DNA of 13,760 nucleotides. Origin: Bacteroidales bacterium. Lineage in GTDB: Bacteria; Bacteroidota; Bacteroidia; Bacteroidales; UBA1402. The position numbers and the translations under genes are program-made. The notes under the pieces were generated by a model. It had not been told where the DNA came from. It did not search any database and saw only the letters and a list, made by a program, of their open reading frames with translations. Within the stretch, counting starts at the first letter, position 1, and each line of letters starts with the position of its first letter. Below are positions 1 to 7,431 of this stretch, one piece after another. The stretch is from contig DOBD01000191.1 of assembly GCA_003506275.1 (NCBI GenBank), positions 1 through 13,760 on the forward strand, read 5' to 3'.

Positions 1-903
1 CCCGGCCTCGCCCTGAAGAGCGAAGCCATAGGCCTGGCCGTCATGGCCGAACTGCCCCTTGTCGTGGTGGATGTACAGCGCGGTGGTCCTTCCACCGGTT
101 TGCCAACCAAAACCGAACAAGCCGACCTGCTGCAAGCGCTGTACGGACGCAACGGCGAAAGCCCCTGCATCGTGCTGGCCGCCAGTACCCCCTCTAATTG
201 CTTCGATTATGCCTTTATGGCCTGCAAGTTGTCCATCGAGCACATGACACCTGTCATCCTGCTCACAGATGGATTCCTGGCCAACGGATCTTCCGCCTGG
301 CGTCTTCCCTCCCTTGACACGTATCCGGCCATCAAGCCACCTTACGTACACGCCGAGATGCAAGCTACCTGGAAACCCTACCTGCGTAACGAAGAAAACC
401 TGGTGCGTTACTGGGCTATTCCGGGCATGGAAGGTTTCTCCCACCGGGTGGGTGGCCTTGAGAAGGACAATTGCAGCGGTTGCATTTCCACCAATCCTGA
501 TAATCACGAACTGATGGTAAGATTACGTCAGGCCAAAGTGGACAACGTGGCCAAGGTTATTCCTCCCGTTGTCGTATTGGGCAACCCGGATGCCGACCTG
601 CTGGTCGTAGGCTGGGGCGGTACGTTCGGTCACCTCTACTCGGCTGTCGATGAATTGAACAACCAGGGTCACAAGGTGGCGCTGGCCCATTTCAACTACA
701 TCAGTCCCTTGCCTGCCAACACGGAAGAGGTGTTGCGCCGTTATAAAACCGTTACTGTCTGTGAACTTAACAACGGTCAATTTGCCGCCTACCTGCGCTC
801 CAAAGTGCAGGGCCTCACCGTCCAACAATACAACAAAATTGAGGGACAACCCTTCACTGTCAACGGATTGACCACTTACTTGAACACTCTTTTAGCGCTG
901 TAA
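1..903 (+). CDS. korA: 2-oxoglutarate/2-oxoacid:ferredoxin oxidoreductase, alpha subunit (3' part)
   Basis: The reading frame is open from base 1, so the gene begins upstream; 300 C-terminal codons are visible and the ATG at 43 is internal. The enzyme oxidatively decarboxylates a 2-oxoacid, most likely 2-oxoglutarate, to the acyl-CoA while reducing ferredoxin in the cytoplasm. Visible landmarks are RGGPSTGLPTKTEQ at window codons 27-40, which is the signature of the alpha-subunit TPP-pyrimidine domain, and a GGLEKDNCSGC stretch typical of Kor-type alpha chains. A C-terminal transketolase-C-like domain follows, with ADLLVVGWGGTFG and then CELNNGQFA. Members from Bacteroidota usually carry a gamma domain fused at the N-terminus, which would lie outside the window. 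The stop codon is 2 bases before korB. Substrate choice (2-oxoglutarate versus another 2-oxoacid) is inferred from family resemblance. Confidence 0.93.
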   Translation, partial: PGLALKSEAIGLAVMAELPLVVVDVQRGGPSTGLPTKTEQADLLQALYGRNGESPCIVLAASTPSNCFDYAFMACKLSIEHMTPVILLTDGFLANGSSAWRLPSLDTYPAIKPPYVHAEMQATWKPYLRNEENLVRYWAIPGMEGFSHRVGGLEKDNCSGCISTNPDNHELMVRLRQAKVDNVAKVIPPVVVLGNPDADLLVVGWGGTFGHLYSAVDELNNQGHKVALAHFNYISPLPANTEEVLRRYKTVTVCELNNGQFAAYLRSKVQGLTVQQYNKIEGQPFTVNGLTTYLNTLLAL

Positions 904-905
904 CT

Positions 906-1916
906 ATGGAACCCATTCAATACAAACCCGCCGACTTCAAAAGCAGCCAGGATGTCCGTTGGTGTCCGGGTTGCGGAGACTATGCCATACTGAACAGCCT
1001 GCAAAAGGCCATGGCTGAACTGGGGGTTTCCCCCGACCAGACTGTTGTCGTGTCTGGCATCGGTTGCTCCAGCCGCCTCCCTTACTATGTCAACTCATAC
1101 GGCATGCATACCATTCACGGCAGAGCCTCGGCCATAGCCTCCGGTGTCAAGGTAGCCAATCCCGAACTGACCGTCTGGCAAATCACAGGTGATGGCGACT
1201 GTCTGGCCATTGGTGGTAACCATTTCATTCACGCCGTTCGCAGGAACATCAACCTGAACATCCTGTTGTTCAACAATGAGATCTATGGCTTGACCAAAGG
1301 CCAGTATTCACCGACCTCCAGAAAAGGCTTTGTATCCAAATCATCCCCCTATGGCACGGTAGAAGAACCATTCAGCCCTTCCCAACTAACCTTGGGCGCC
1401 AGAGGTACGTTTTTTGCCAGGACCTTGGACGTTGATCTAAAAACATCACAGGATGTGTTGCTTCAGGCAGCCAAACACGCTGGTTGCGCCGTCGTCGAAG
1501 CGCTTGTCAATTGTGTCATCTTCAACGATGGCACGCACAAGAACCTTTCTGACAAAGCGTTCAGGGCCGACCGCACCATCGTACTCAAACACGGCGAACC
1601 CATGTTATTCGGCGCCAACAACGACAAGGGACTGATCATTGATGGTTTCAACCTCAAATCAGTCACCGTGGGTGAAAACGGCATTACCGAAAAGGATATT
1701 CTGGTGCACGACGCGCATTGCCAGGACCCCACCCTGCATTTCAAACTCGGCAACATGAAGGGTGATCTTCCCGTTGCTTTGGGTGTCATCCGATCCGTGG
1801 AGCAACCTACCTACGACCAAGCTGTTGTGGAACAGATTGCTGACGTACAAGCCAAACGCCCCACCCGCACCCTGGAAGCCTTCCTGCACACCCTGGAAAC
1901 CTGGGAAATCGACTGA
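906..1916 (+). CDS. korB: 2-oxoglutarate/2-oxoacid:ferredoxin oxidoreductase, beta subunit
   Basis: This 336-residue protein is the TPP-binding beta chain that partners KorA. The N-terminal WCPGCGD (19-25) and IGCSSR (52-57) supply the cysteines (C20, C23, C54) that bind the 4Fe-4S cluster in this family; the usual fourth cluster cysteine should be in the C-terminal half, where C196 in the segment VNCVIFNDG is the candidate. The TPP/Mg motif is GDGD at 95-98 followed by GGNHFIH, with the downstream Asn in FNNEIYGLTKGQYSPT. Length and domain order match stand-alone KorB proteins. The ATG lies 2 bases after the korA stop, so the two are almost certainly translated together, and a reductase gene follows 3 bases after this stop. 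No delta ferredoxin-like subunit gene is visible downstream; any such domain would have to be encoded upstream. Confidence 0.95.
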   Translation: MEPIQYKPADFKSSQDVRWCPGCGDYAILNSLQKAMAELGVSPDQTVVVSGIGCSSRLPYYVNSYGMHTIHGRASAIASGVKVANPELTVWQITGDGDCLAIGGNHFIHAVRRNINLNILLFNNEIYGLTKGQYSPTSRKGFVSKSSPYGTVEEPFSPSQLTLGARGTFFARTLDVDLKTSQDVLLQAAKHAGCAVVEALVNCVIFNDGTHKNLSDKAFRADRTIVLKHGEPMLFGANNDKGLIIDGFNLKSVTVGENGITEKDILVHDAHCQDPTLHFKLGNMKGDLPVALGVIRSVEQPTYDQAVVEQIADVQAKRPTRTLEAFLHTLETWEID

Positions 1917-1919
1917 TAG

Positions 1920-2870
1920 ATGGGGTTACGCTACGCCGTCATTGGAACAGGAGCCTTGGGGGGTTATTTCGGTGGCAAATTGGCCAACGCAGGCCATGAT
2001 GTCCATTTCCTGTTCAACAGTGACTATGACTATGTAGCTGCCCATGGCTTGAAGGTAAATTCTGTGGCAGGCCCTTTTCACCTGCACCCGATCAACGCCT
2101 ACCAACGCACGGCCGATATGCCGGTCTGCGACGTAGTGCTGGTTTGTCTGAAAACCACAGCCAACCTCCTGCTCACAGACCTCCTTCCTCCCCTTTTGAA
2201 ACCGTCCACCCTGGTAATCCTGGTTCAAAACGGCTTGGGCATGGAAGAGCGCCTGTCTCAAGCCTTCCCCAACCTGTGTATCGCTGGCGGCCTGGCCTTT
2301 ATCTGTGCCTCTAAACGCGGCCCCGGCCTCATCGAACACATGGATTACGGCAAGCTCACACTGGGCATGTATAAACGCGGTAAGAAGGACGAAAACAGCC
2401 ATAAAACAGTCGAGGAAACGTTGCTGAATACTGTCGTGGCCGATTTCAACCAAGCGGGTGTGGAAAGTCATTTCAGCAGTGATTTGGCGTTGGCGCGCTG
2501 GAAAAAGCTCGTGTGGAACGTACCCTACAATGGACTCTGTGTCGTACTCAACAGCAGCACCGACCAGCTGATGAACCAACCCCACAGCCTGGCCATCCTC
2601 AAGGAACTGATGCTGGAAGTTATCGCGGGAGCCAGGGCGTGCGGTCATGCCATTGATGACAGTTTCGCTCAGGCCATGCTGGACTCTACCCGTACCATGA
2701 CGCCTTACGCGCCAAGCATGAAACTGGATTTCGACTTCAGGCGACCCCTGGAAATTGAAGCCATCTACTCCAATCCCCTCCAGGCTGCTGCAGCTGCCGG
2801 TCAGCCCCTCCCCCGCGTCCAACAGCTCGAACAGCAACTTCAGTACATTCAGTCCACCTATTTGGACTAA
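1920..2870 (+). CDS. PanE/ApbA-family 2-dehydropantoate 2-reductase homologue
   Basis: This 316-residue cytosolic protein has the ketopantoate reductase fold. The N-terminal Rossmann motif GTGALG is at 9-14, and a C-terminal helical domain follows. Aligned by eye with E. coli PanE, the catalytic and substrate-binding positions are all kept: N104 in QNGLG, K196, N200 and N204 in the WKKLVWNVPYN segment, S266 and E278. K78 in CLKTT matches the PanE lysine near the NADPH phosphate. The arginine that contacts the 2'-phosphate in E. coli (R31) is replaced by asparagine (N33, in FLFNSD), so cofactor preference may differ. The gene starts 3 bases after korB and is probably cotranscribed with it. The chemistry (NAD(P)H-dependent 2-oxoacid reduction) is well supported, but true PanE function in pantothenate synthesis is not proven, because this subfamily is broad and often unlinked to panB/panC. 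Confidence 0.85.
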   Translation: MGLRYAVIGTGALGGYFGGKLANAGHDVHFLFNSDYDYVAAHGLKVNSVAGPFHLHPINAYQRTADMPVCDVVLVCLKTTANLLLTDLLPPLLKPSTLVILVQNGLGMEERLSQAFPNLCIAGGLAFICASKRGPGLIEHMDYGKLTLGMYKRGKKDENSHKTVEETLLNTVVADFNQAGVESHFSSDLALARWKKLVWNVPYNGLCVVLNSSTDQLMNQPHSLAILKELMLEVIAGARACGHAIDDSFAQAMLDSTRTMTPYAPSMKLDFDFRRPLEIEAIYSNPLQAAAAAGQPLPRVQQLEQQLQYIQSTYLD

Positions 2871-2916
2871 ACGTGCGTGGGCGGGATGACAACCCCGTGT
2901 TTACTTGCGAGATGAA

Positions 2917-4176
2917 TCAGGCGCCAAAATCGTCAAACATCAACATTTCCGGGGGCACACCCAGGCTGTCGAGCATGACTTTTACGGCGTTGGCCATGGG
3001 GCCAGGACCACACATGTAGTACTCGATGTCTTCAGGGGCTTCATGAGTCGACAGGTAGTTGTCGAGTATCACTTGATGGATGAAGCCTACATAGCCAGTC
3101 CAGTTGTCTTCAGGACGAGGCTCGCTCAAAGCGATGTTGAAGGTGAAATTGGGGAACGCTTTTTCAATGGCCCTGAAATCTTCCTCATAAAAAATCTCAT
3201 TTTTGGAACGCGCGCCGTACCAGTACGATATCTTGCGATCAGTGGTCTTGAGCGTGTGGAAAAGGTGCAGCAAGTGAGAACGCAGGGGCGCCATACCGGC
3301 ACCGCCACCGACGTACAGCATTTCACGCTTGGTATCAAGGATATGAAAATCACCGAAGGGGCCGGAAATTGACACCTTGTCACCTGGTTTGCGGGAGAAA
3401 ATGTAGGAGGAACAAATACCCGGATTCACATCGGCCCAGTCGCCCTTGGCTCTGTCGAAGGGTGGTGTGGCGATGCGGATGTTGAGCATGATGATGTTGC
3501 CCTCAGCCGGGTGATTGGCCATGGAATACGCCCTGTAAGTAGGCTCGGGGTTGGACATGTGCAAACCCCAGAGTTTGAATTTGTCCCATTCGGGTTTGAA
3601 GCGGTCTTCCACATCCATGTCCTTGAAATCGACGTCAATGGACGGCACGTCAATCTGGATGTAACTACCCGATTTGAAGTTGAGTGTTTCCCCCTCGGGT
3701 AATTTGACTACAAATTCCTTGATAAAGGAAGCCACGTTATGGTTGGACACTACTTCGCATTCCCACTTTTTGATGCCCATGATTTCTTCGGGCACCTTGA
3801 TCTTCAGGTCCTCACGCAACTTGACCTGGCAACCCAGACGCCAATGCTCCTGAACCTGTTTGCGGGTAAAGAAACCTGTTTCAGTGGGCAATATCGTGCC
3901 TCCTCCTTCAACGACCTGGCATTTGCACATGCCACAGGTGCCACCACCACCACAGGCGGAGGGAAGAAAGATCTTGTTGTTACCAAGGGCAGACAGCAAA
4001 CTGCTGCCTGGTTCGGCCAACACTTCGGTTTCCTCGTTTATCGTCACTTTGATGTCACCGGAGGGGGTGAGTTTCTGTTTGATGTACAGCAAGAGGCTGA
4101 CCAAGGCCAGCATCACAGCTAGAAACGTTATCAATCCCAACAAAATGACGAGGATGTCTACAGCTAATACGATCAT
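2917..4176 (-). CDS. nqrF: Na+-translocating NADH:quinone reductase, subunit F (NADH-oxidising flavoprotein)
   Basis: This 419-residue subunit is the electron entry point of Na+-NQR: it takes a hydride from NADH onto FAD and passes electrons to a 2Fe-2S cluster. An N-terminal membrane helix spans about residues 3-32. The plant-type ferredoxin domain has its cluster ligands at C75, C81, C84 and C116, each offset by 5 from the Vibrio cholerae numbering. The FAD-binding motif RAYSMAN is at 215-221, followed by the NADH-binding YVGGGAGMAPLRSH segment and the late CGPGPM motif. The C-terminus FDDFGA matches the family. It is the last gene of the operon, starting 10 bases after the nqrE stop, and converges on the kor/panE unit with only 46 bases between stop codons. 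Confidence 0.97.
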   Translation of the reverse strand: MIVLAVDILVILLGLITFLAVMLALVSLLLYIKQKLTPSGDIKVTINEETEVLAEPGSSLLSALGNNKIFLPSACGGGGTCGMCKCQVVEGGGTILPTETGFFTRKQVQEHWRLGCQVKLREDLKIKVPEEIMGIKKWECEVVSNHNVASFIKEFVVKLPEGETLNFKSGSYIQIDVPSIDVDFKDMDVEDRFKPEWDKFKLWGLHMSNPEPTYRAYSMANHPAEGNIIMLNIRIATPPFDRAKGDWADVNPGICSSYIFSRKPGDKVSISGPFGDFHILDTKREMLYVGGGAGMAPLRSHLLHLFHTLKTTDRKISYWYGARSKNEIFYEEDFRAIEKAFPNFTFNIALSEPRPEDNWTGYVGFIHQVILDNYLSTHEAPEDIEYYMCGPGPMANAVKVMLDSLGVPPEMLMFDDFGA

Positions 4177-4186
4177 TGTCTATGTC

Positions 4187-4801
4187 TTATAGTTTAATAC
4201 CCATGAAGCCCATAAAGGCCAGGCCCATCAAGCCGGCGACGATAAAGGTGATACCCAGACCACGAAGCGGTGCAGGCACCTTGGAATACTTGAGGTGCTC
4301 TCTGATGGCCGCCATGCCCAGGATAGCCAACAGCCAACCAACGCCAGACCCCAAGGCGTAGACGGTTGATTCCCCTATATTGTCAAAATTGCGTTGCTGC
4401 ATAAACAGCGAAGCCCCTAAAATGGCACAATTCACAGCAATCAGTGGGAGGAAAATACCCAAAGAGGCGTACAAAGCCGGTGCATACTTCTCCACCACCA
4501 TTTCCACGATTTGTACCATGGAGGCAATGATGGCGATAAAGAGAATGAAACTTAAAAAGCTTAAATCCAGGCTGGCTAACTGGGGGCTAATCCAAGCCAT
4601 AGCGCCTTCCTTAAGGATATACGTATGCAGCAAGTAATTGACCGGTACCGTGATGACCAAAACAAACGTTACGGCGATGCCCAGCCCCATGGACGTCTTG
4701 ACCGTCTTGGAAACGGCCAGGTACGAACACATGCCCAGGAAGTAGGCAAAGATCATGTTGTCGACAAACACCGACTTGATAAACAGATTCAGCAGATCCA
4801 T
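4187..4801 (-). CDS. nqrE: Na+-translocating NADH:quinone reductase, subunit E
   Basis: This 204-residue, very hydrophobic inner-membrane protein has about six predicted transmembrane helices and belongs to the NqrD/NqrE (RnfA/RnfE) family. C25 in [10 protein letters not shown] and C125 in [10 protein letters not shown] correspond to the two cysteines that, together with two from NqrD, hold the intramembrane 2Fe-2S cluster known from Na+-NQR structures. Short hydrophilic termini and the conserved GSGVGW and REHLKYS segments near the C-terminus fit the family. RnfA is the nearest alternative, but the surrounding nqr order settles the identity. It lies 31 bases downstream of nqrD and 10 bases upstream of nqrF. 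Confidence 0.96.
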   Translation of the reverse strand: MDLLNLFIKSVFVDNMIFAYFLGMCSYLAVSKTVKTSMGLGIAVTFVLVITVPVNYLLHTYILKEGAMAWISPQLASLDLSFLSFILFIAIIASMVQIVEMVVEKYAPALYASLGIFLPLIAVNCAILGASLFMQQRNFDNIGESTVYALGSGVGWLLAILGMAAIREHLKYSKVPAPLRGLGITFIVAGLMGLAFMGFMGIKL

Positions 4802-4832
4802 GATTGATAGTGTTTAAGCGGTTGGTGTCTGG

Positions 4833-5450
4833 TTATTTTTCCTGTAGTTCCTTACGGATGGACCGCTGTACCCAAATGATACAGGCCACAACGATCAACG
4901 CCATAGGAGGCAGGATCATCAAGCCGTTGTTGGCATACCCAGCTTCATAAAACGCATCAGGTACCACCTGGAGGCCTAACAAGGTGCCCGATCCAAACAA
5001 CTCACGAAAGAAGCCAACGATAACCAGTACGATGGCGTACCCCAGTCCGTTGCCGATGCCGTCAAGAAAAGAATCGAAAGGCTTGTTGCCCAAGGCAAAG
5101 GCTTCGAGACGGCCCATCAGGATGCAGTTCGTAATAATGAGCCCCAGGAAGACCGACAATGATTTCCACATCTCATAGGCGAAAGCCTTGAGCACTTGCT
5201 CGACGATGATGACCAGGGCGGCCACTACGACCAGCTGTACAATGATACGGATACGGTTGGGGATGCCATTCCTCAAAAAGGAAACAATCAAATTGGAGAA
5301 GGCAGTCACGATGACCACGGAGATACCCATGACCAGCGCTGGTTTCAGTTGAGCGGTGACGGCCAACGCCGAACAGATGCCCAGTACAAGTACGGTAACG
5401 GGATTGGCCCTGTTGAGCGGCTTAATCAAGACCTCTTTATTGAACTTCAT
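4833..5450 (-). CDS. nqrD: Na+-translocating NADH:quinone reductase, subunit D
   Basis: This 205-residue polytopic inner-membrane subunit shares a pseudo-symmetric fold with NqrE. C26 in VLGICSALAVT and C109 in LIITNCILMGR are the expected ligands for the intramembrane 2Fe-2S cluster shared with NqrE. The cytoplasmic loop RLEAFALGN and the later GFFRELFGSG segment are family signatures. The N-terminus MKFNKEVLIKPL is typical of NqrD and supports this start. It sits 36 bases after the nqrC stop. The start has no recognisable Shine-Dalgarno sequence, which is usual for this phylum. Confidence 0.96.
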   Translation of the reverse strand: MKFNKEVLIKPLNRANPVTVLVLGICSALAVTAQLKPALVMGISVVIVTAFSNLIVSFLRNGIPNRIRIIVQLVVVAALVIIVEQVLKAFAYEMWKSLSVFLGLIITNCILMGRLEAFALGNKPFDSFLDGIGNGLGYAIVLVIVGFFRELFGSGTLLGLQVVPDAFYEAGYANNGLMILPPMALIVVACIIWVQRSIRKELQEK

Positions 5451-5486
5451 ATGCGGTATGTTTTCAATGTGTTGTGATGGAGTTGC

Positions 5487-6185
5487 TTACTGTTTGATCA
5501 GAAAGGGTTCATAGGCACTCAGACAATCCTGCAACATGGCCTCCAACCCTTTGCTGGTGATGGTGCCACCTGAAATGGCATCCACCTGATCGCGGCTGTC
5601 GTCTTTTTGACCGGCTTTGAGCACGGCAATCGACACAAAGGCTGATTCCCTGAACAAGGATTTTCCTTCGAATTGCAGTTGAAACGGTTTCGTATCTATT
5701 TCAGCCCCAAGGCCTGGGGTTTCCCCCTGGTGTGAAAAAGACGCGGCGAAAATCGTTTGCTTGTCTTCGTTTAGAGAGACATAACCCCAGATGGGCCCCC
5801 AAAGGCCGGCGCCATACACAGGCAGGATGTATTTGAGTTGACCATCAACGGAGGCTTCATACACCGGGAGTTTCCGTTCTTCCAACGGCTTGAGCACTTC
5901 CTTGGCCATGTCGACCATAAACGCCGCCCTGGCATCTGTCTCTGTAACGACACCCAGGCTGTTTACCAGGTAAACCATCTTAATAGTGGTAGCGTAGCTT
6001 TCTTCGGCGGTTTTGGCGGTGGCCTCCACCTTGACAGATCGTAAAATCTGCATCATTTTGTCCAGCTCGACGTTCTTGGCTTGTTTTTCTTTCAACAAAC
6101 CATTGGTAAAAGCCAGCCCGACGGCCACCAGCACCACCATGATGGTAGCGTAGAGGTATGTATACGTATTGCTGTTCTTATTCAT
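5487..6185 (-). CDS. nqrC: Na+-translocating NADH:quinone reductase, subunit C (covalent FMN)
   Basis: This 232-residue subunit is a single-pass membrane protein: one N-terminal helix (about residues 10-31) and a soluble flavin domain on the outer side of the membrane. FMN is attached by a phosphoester to threonine in the motif SGGTIT (205-210), with T210 the expected acceptor after ApbE-dependent flavinylation. The third position is Gly where Vibrio has Ala (SGATLT). I chose the ATG at 6185, giving MNKNSNTYTYLY. An in-frame ATG further upstream (6224) would add 13 basic residues lying inside the nqrB frame and is less likely. This start overlaps the nqrB stop in ATGAATAA, an 8-base overlap that suggests translational coupling. 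No apbE gene is in the window. Confidence 0.95.
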   Translation of the reverse strand: MNKNSNTYTYLYATIMVVLVAVGLAFTNGLLKEKQAKNVELDKMMQILRSVKVEATAKTAEESYATTIKMVYLVNSLGVVTETDARAAFMVDMAKEVLKPLEERKLPVYEASVDGQLKYILPVYGAGLWGPIWGYVSLNEDKQTIFAASFSHQGETPGLGAEIDTKPFQLQFEGKSLFRESAFVSIAVLKAGQKDDSRDQVDAISGGTITSKGLEAMLQDCLSAYEPFLIKQ

Positions 6186-7413
6186 GGGAAGACGTTTTGG
6201 CAGGGTTGGACGATAACGTGGCACGCTTAAGCCGTTTGTTGATGTTGTGCTGTACCACGTAGTAGTCTATCAACTTGGCAAAAATGTTCATAAACAGGAT
6301 GGCCAACATCATACCTTCAGGATAGGCCGGATTGAGTACCCGAAGAATCATGGCCAAGACCCCGATCAGGAAGCCGTAAATCCACTTGCCGGTTTCCGTA
6401 CGAGAAGAGGTCACCGGATCGGTGGCCATAAAGACAGCACCAAAAGCGAAGCCCCCGAGGCAAAGTTGTTCCAACACAGGGACAGCCATGTAGGCATTGA
6501 CAGCAAAGATATTGAACACCATGACCGTTGCCGCCCCTCCTGCAAAAACAGAAAGGATGATTTTCCAACTGGCCACACCGGTAGCAATCAGGAAGGCTCC
6601 TCCCAATAAAATAGCCAGGGTGGACGTTTCACCGATGGAACCCGGAATCAACCCCAGGAACATGTCCCACCAGGAAAGCGGATCTCCCAGCGGGCTGGTA
6701 AGCTGTAAGCTATCGCCGGTAGCGATGGCAGCCTGCCCCATAGGAGTGGCACCAGAAAAACCATCGACGGCAGGTACGGCCTTGCCAAATCCAAAATAGT
6801 CATTCAGGCTTATCCAGACACTGTCTCCCGACATTTTGGTCGGATAGGCGAAAAAGAGGAAGGCTCTGGTAATCAATGCGACGTTAAAGATGTTGTAACC
6901 TGTGCCGCCAAACACCTCCTTGGCAAAAATGACAGAGAAAGCCGTGGCCACAGCTACCATCCACAAGGGTATGCCAATGGGAAGAATGAGGGGAATGAGA
7001 ATGCCAGTGACCAGGAATCCTTCCTGAATCTCTTCTTTCTTGATTTGGGCGGCAATAAATTCGATGCCAAGACCGACCACATAGGAAACGACAACGTAAG
7101 GTAATACAGCCAGCGCACCCCAACCGAACACCTGCCAAAAAGAGGTATCTTCAAGCAGGCCTATAGCCAGGTAATGCTGGTAGCCGGTGTTGTACATGCC
7201 AAACAAGAGGGCGGGCACCAAAGCCAGGATGACCCAGAACATGACCCGCTTGGAGTCAATACTGTCGTGAATGTGAACGCCCGTCTTCGATGTCTGGTTG
7301 GACACGAAGAGAAAGGCTTCGAAACCCTCGTACACCGAATGCAGGGCCGACAATTTGCCGCCCTCAGAGAAGGTGGGTTTCAGCTTATCCAAAAAGTTAC
7401 GTAACGCTTTCAA
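6178..7413 (-). CDS. nqrB: Na+-translocating NADH:quinone reductase, subunit B (covalent FMN, sodium/quinone path)
   Basis: This 411-residue polytopic subunit (about ten helices) carries one covalent FMN and, with its neighbours, forms the sodium-translocating and quinone-reducing part of the pump. The flavinylation motif is SGAT at 220-223, with T223 the FMN acceptor. Other family hallmarks are EGFLVTGILIP at about 131-141, KEVFGGTGYNIFN at about 165-177, RAFLFFAYPTKMSGD, and a late FMATDPVTS segment. Length is close to the 415 residues of the Vibrio protein. It begins 18 bases after the nqrA stop, and its stop overlaps the nqrC start by 8 bases. The C-terminal tail, about 20 residues rich in Lys, Ser and Asn, looks unstructured. 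Confidence 0.97.
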   Translation of the reverse strand: MKALRNFLDKLKPTFSEGGKLSALHSVYEGFEAFLFVSNQTSKTGVHIHDSIDSKRVMFWVILALVPALLFGMYNTGYQHYLAIGLLEDTSFWQVFGWGALAVLPYVVVSYVVGLGIEFIAAQIKKEEIQEGFLVTGILIPLILPIGIPLWMVAVATAFSVIFAKEVFGGTGYNIFNVALITRAFLFFAYPTKMSGDSVWISLNDYFGFGKAVPAVDGFSGATPMGQAAIATGDSLQLTSPLGDPLSWWDMFLGLIPGSIGETSTLAILLGGAFLIATGVASWKIILSVFAGGAATVMVFNIFAVNAYMAVPVLEQLCLGGFAFGAVFMATDPVTSSRTETGKWIYGFLIGVLAMILRVLNPAYPEGMMLAILFMNIFAKLIDYYVVQHNINKRLKRATLSSNPAKTSSHE

Positions 7414-7431
7414 CGTGCTGCAGGTTTAAGG

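Noticed and set aside
1926..2837. Open frame of 303 codons on the - strand, opposite the PanE-like gene
   Set aside because: It lies entirely antisense to a gene with full catalytic residues, its translation matches no family I know, and it is best explained by codon bias in the real gene.
2905..3372. 155-codon frame on the + strand antisense to nqrF
   Set aside because: The translation has no recognisable motif and low-complexity composition expected of a shadow of the NqrF frame.
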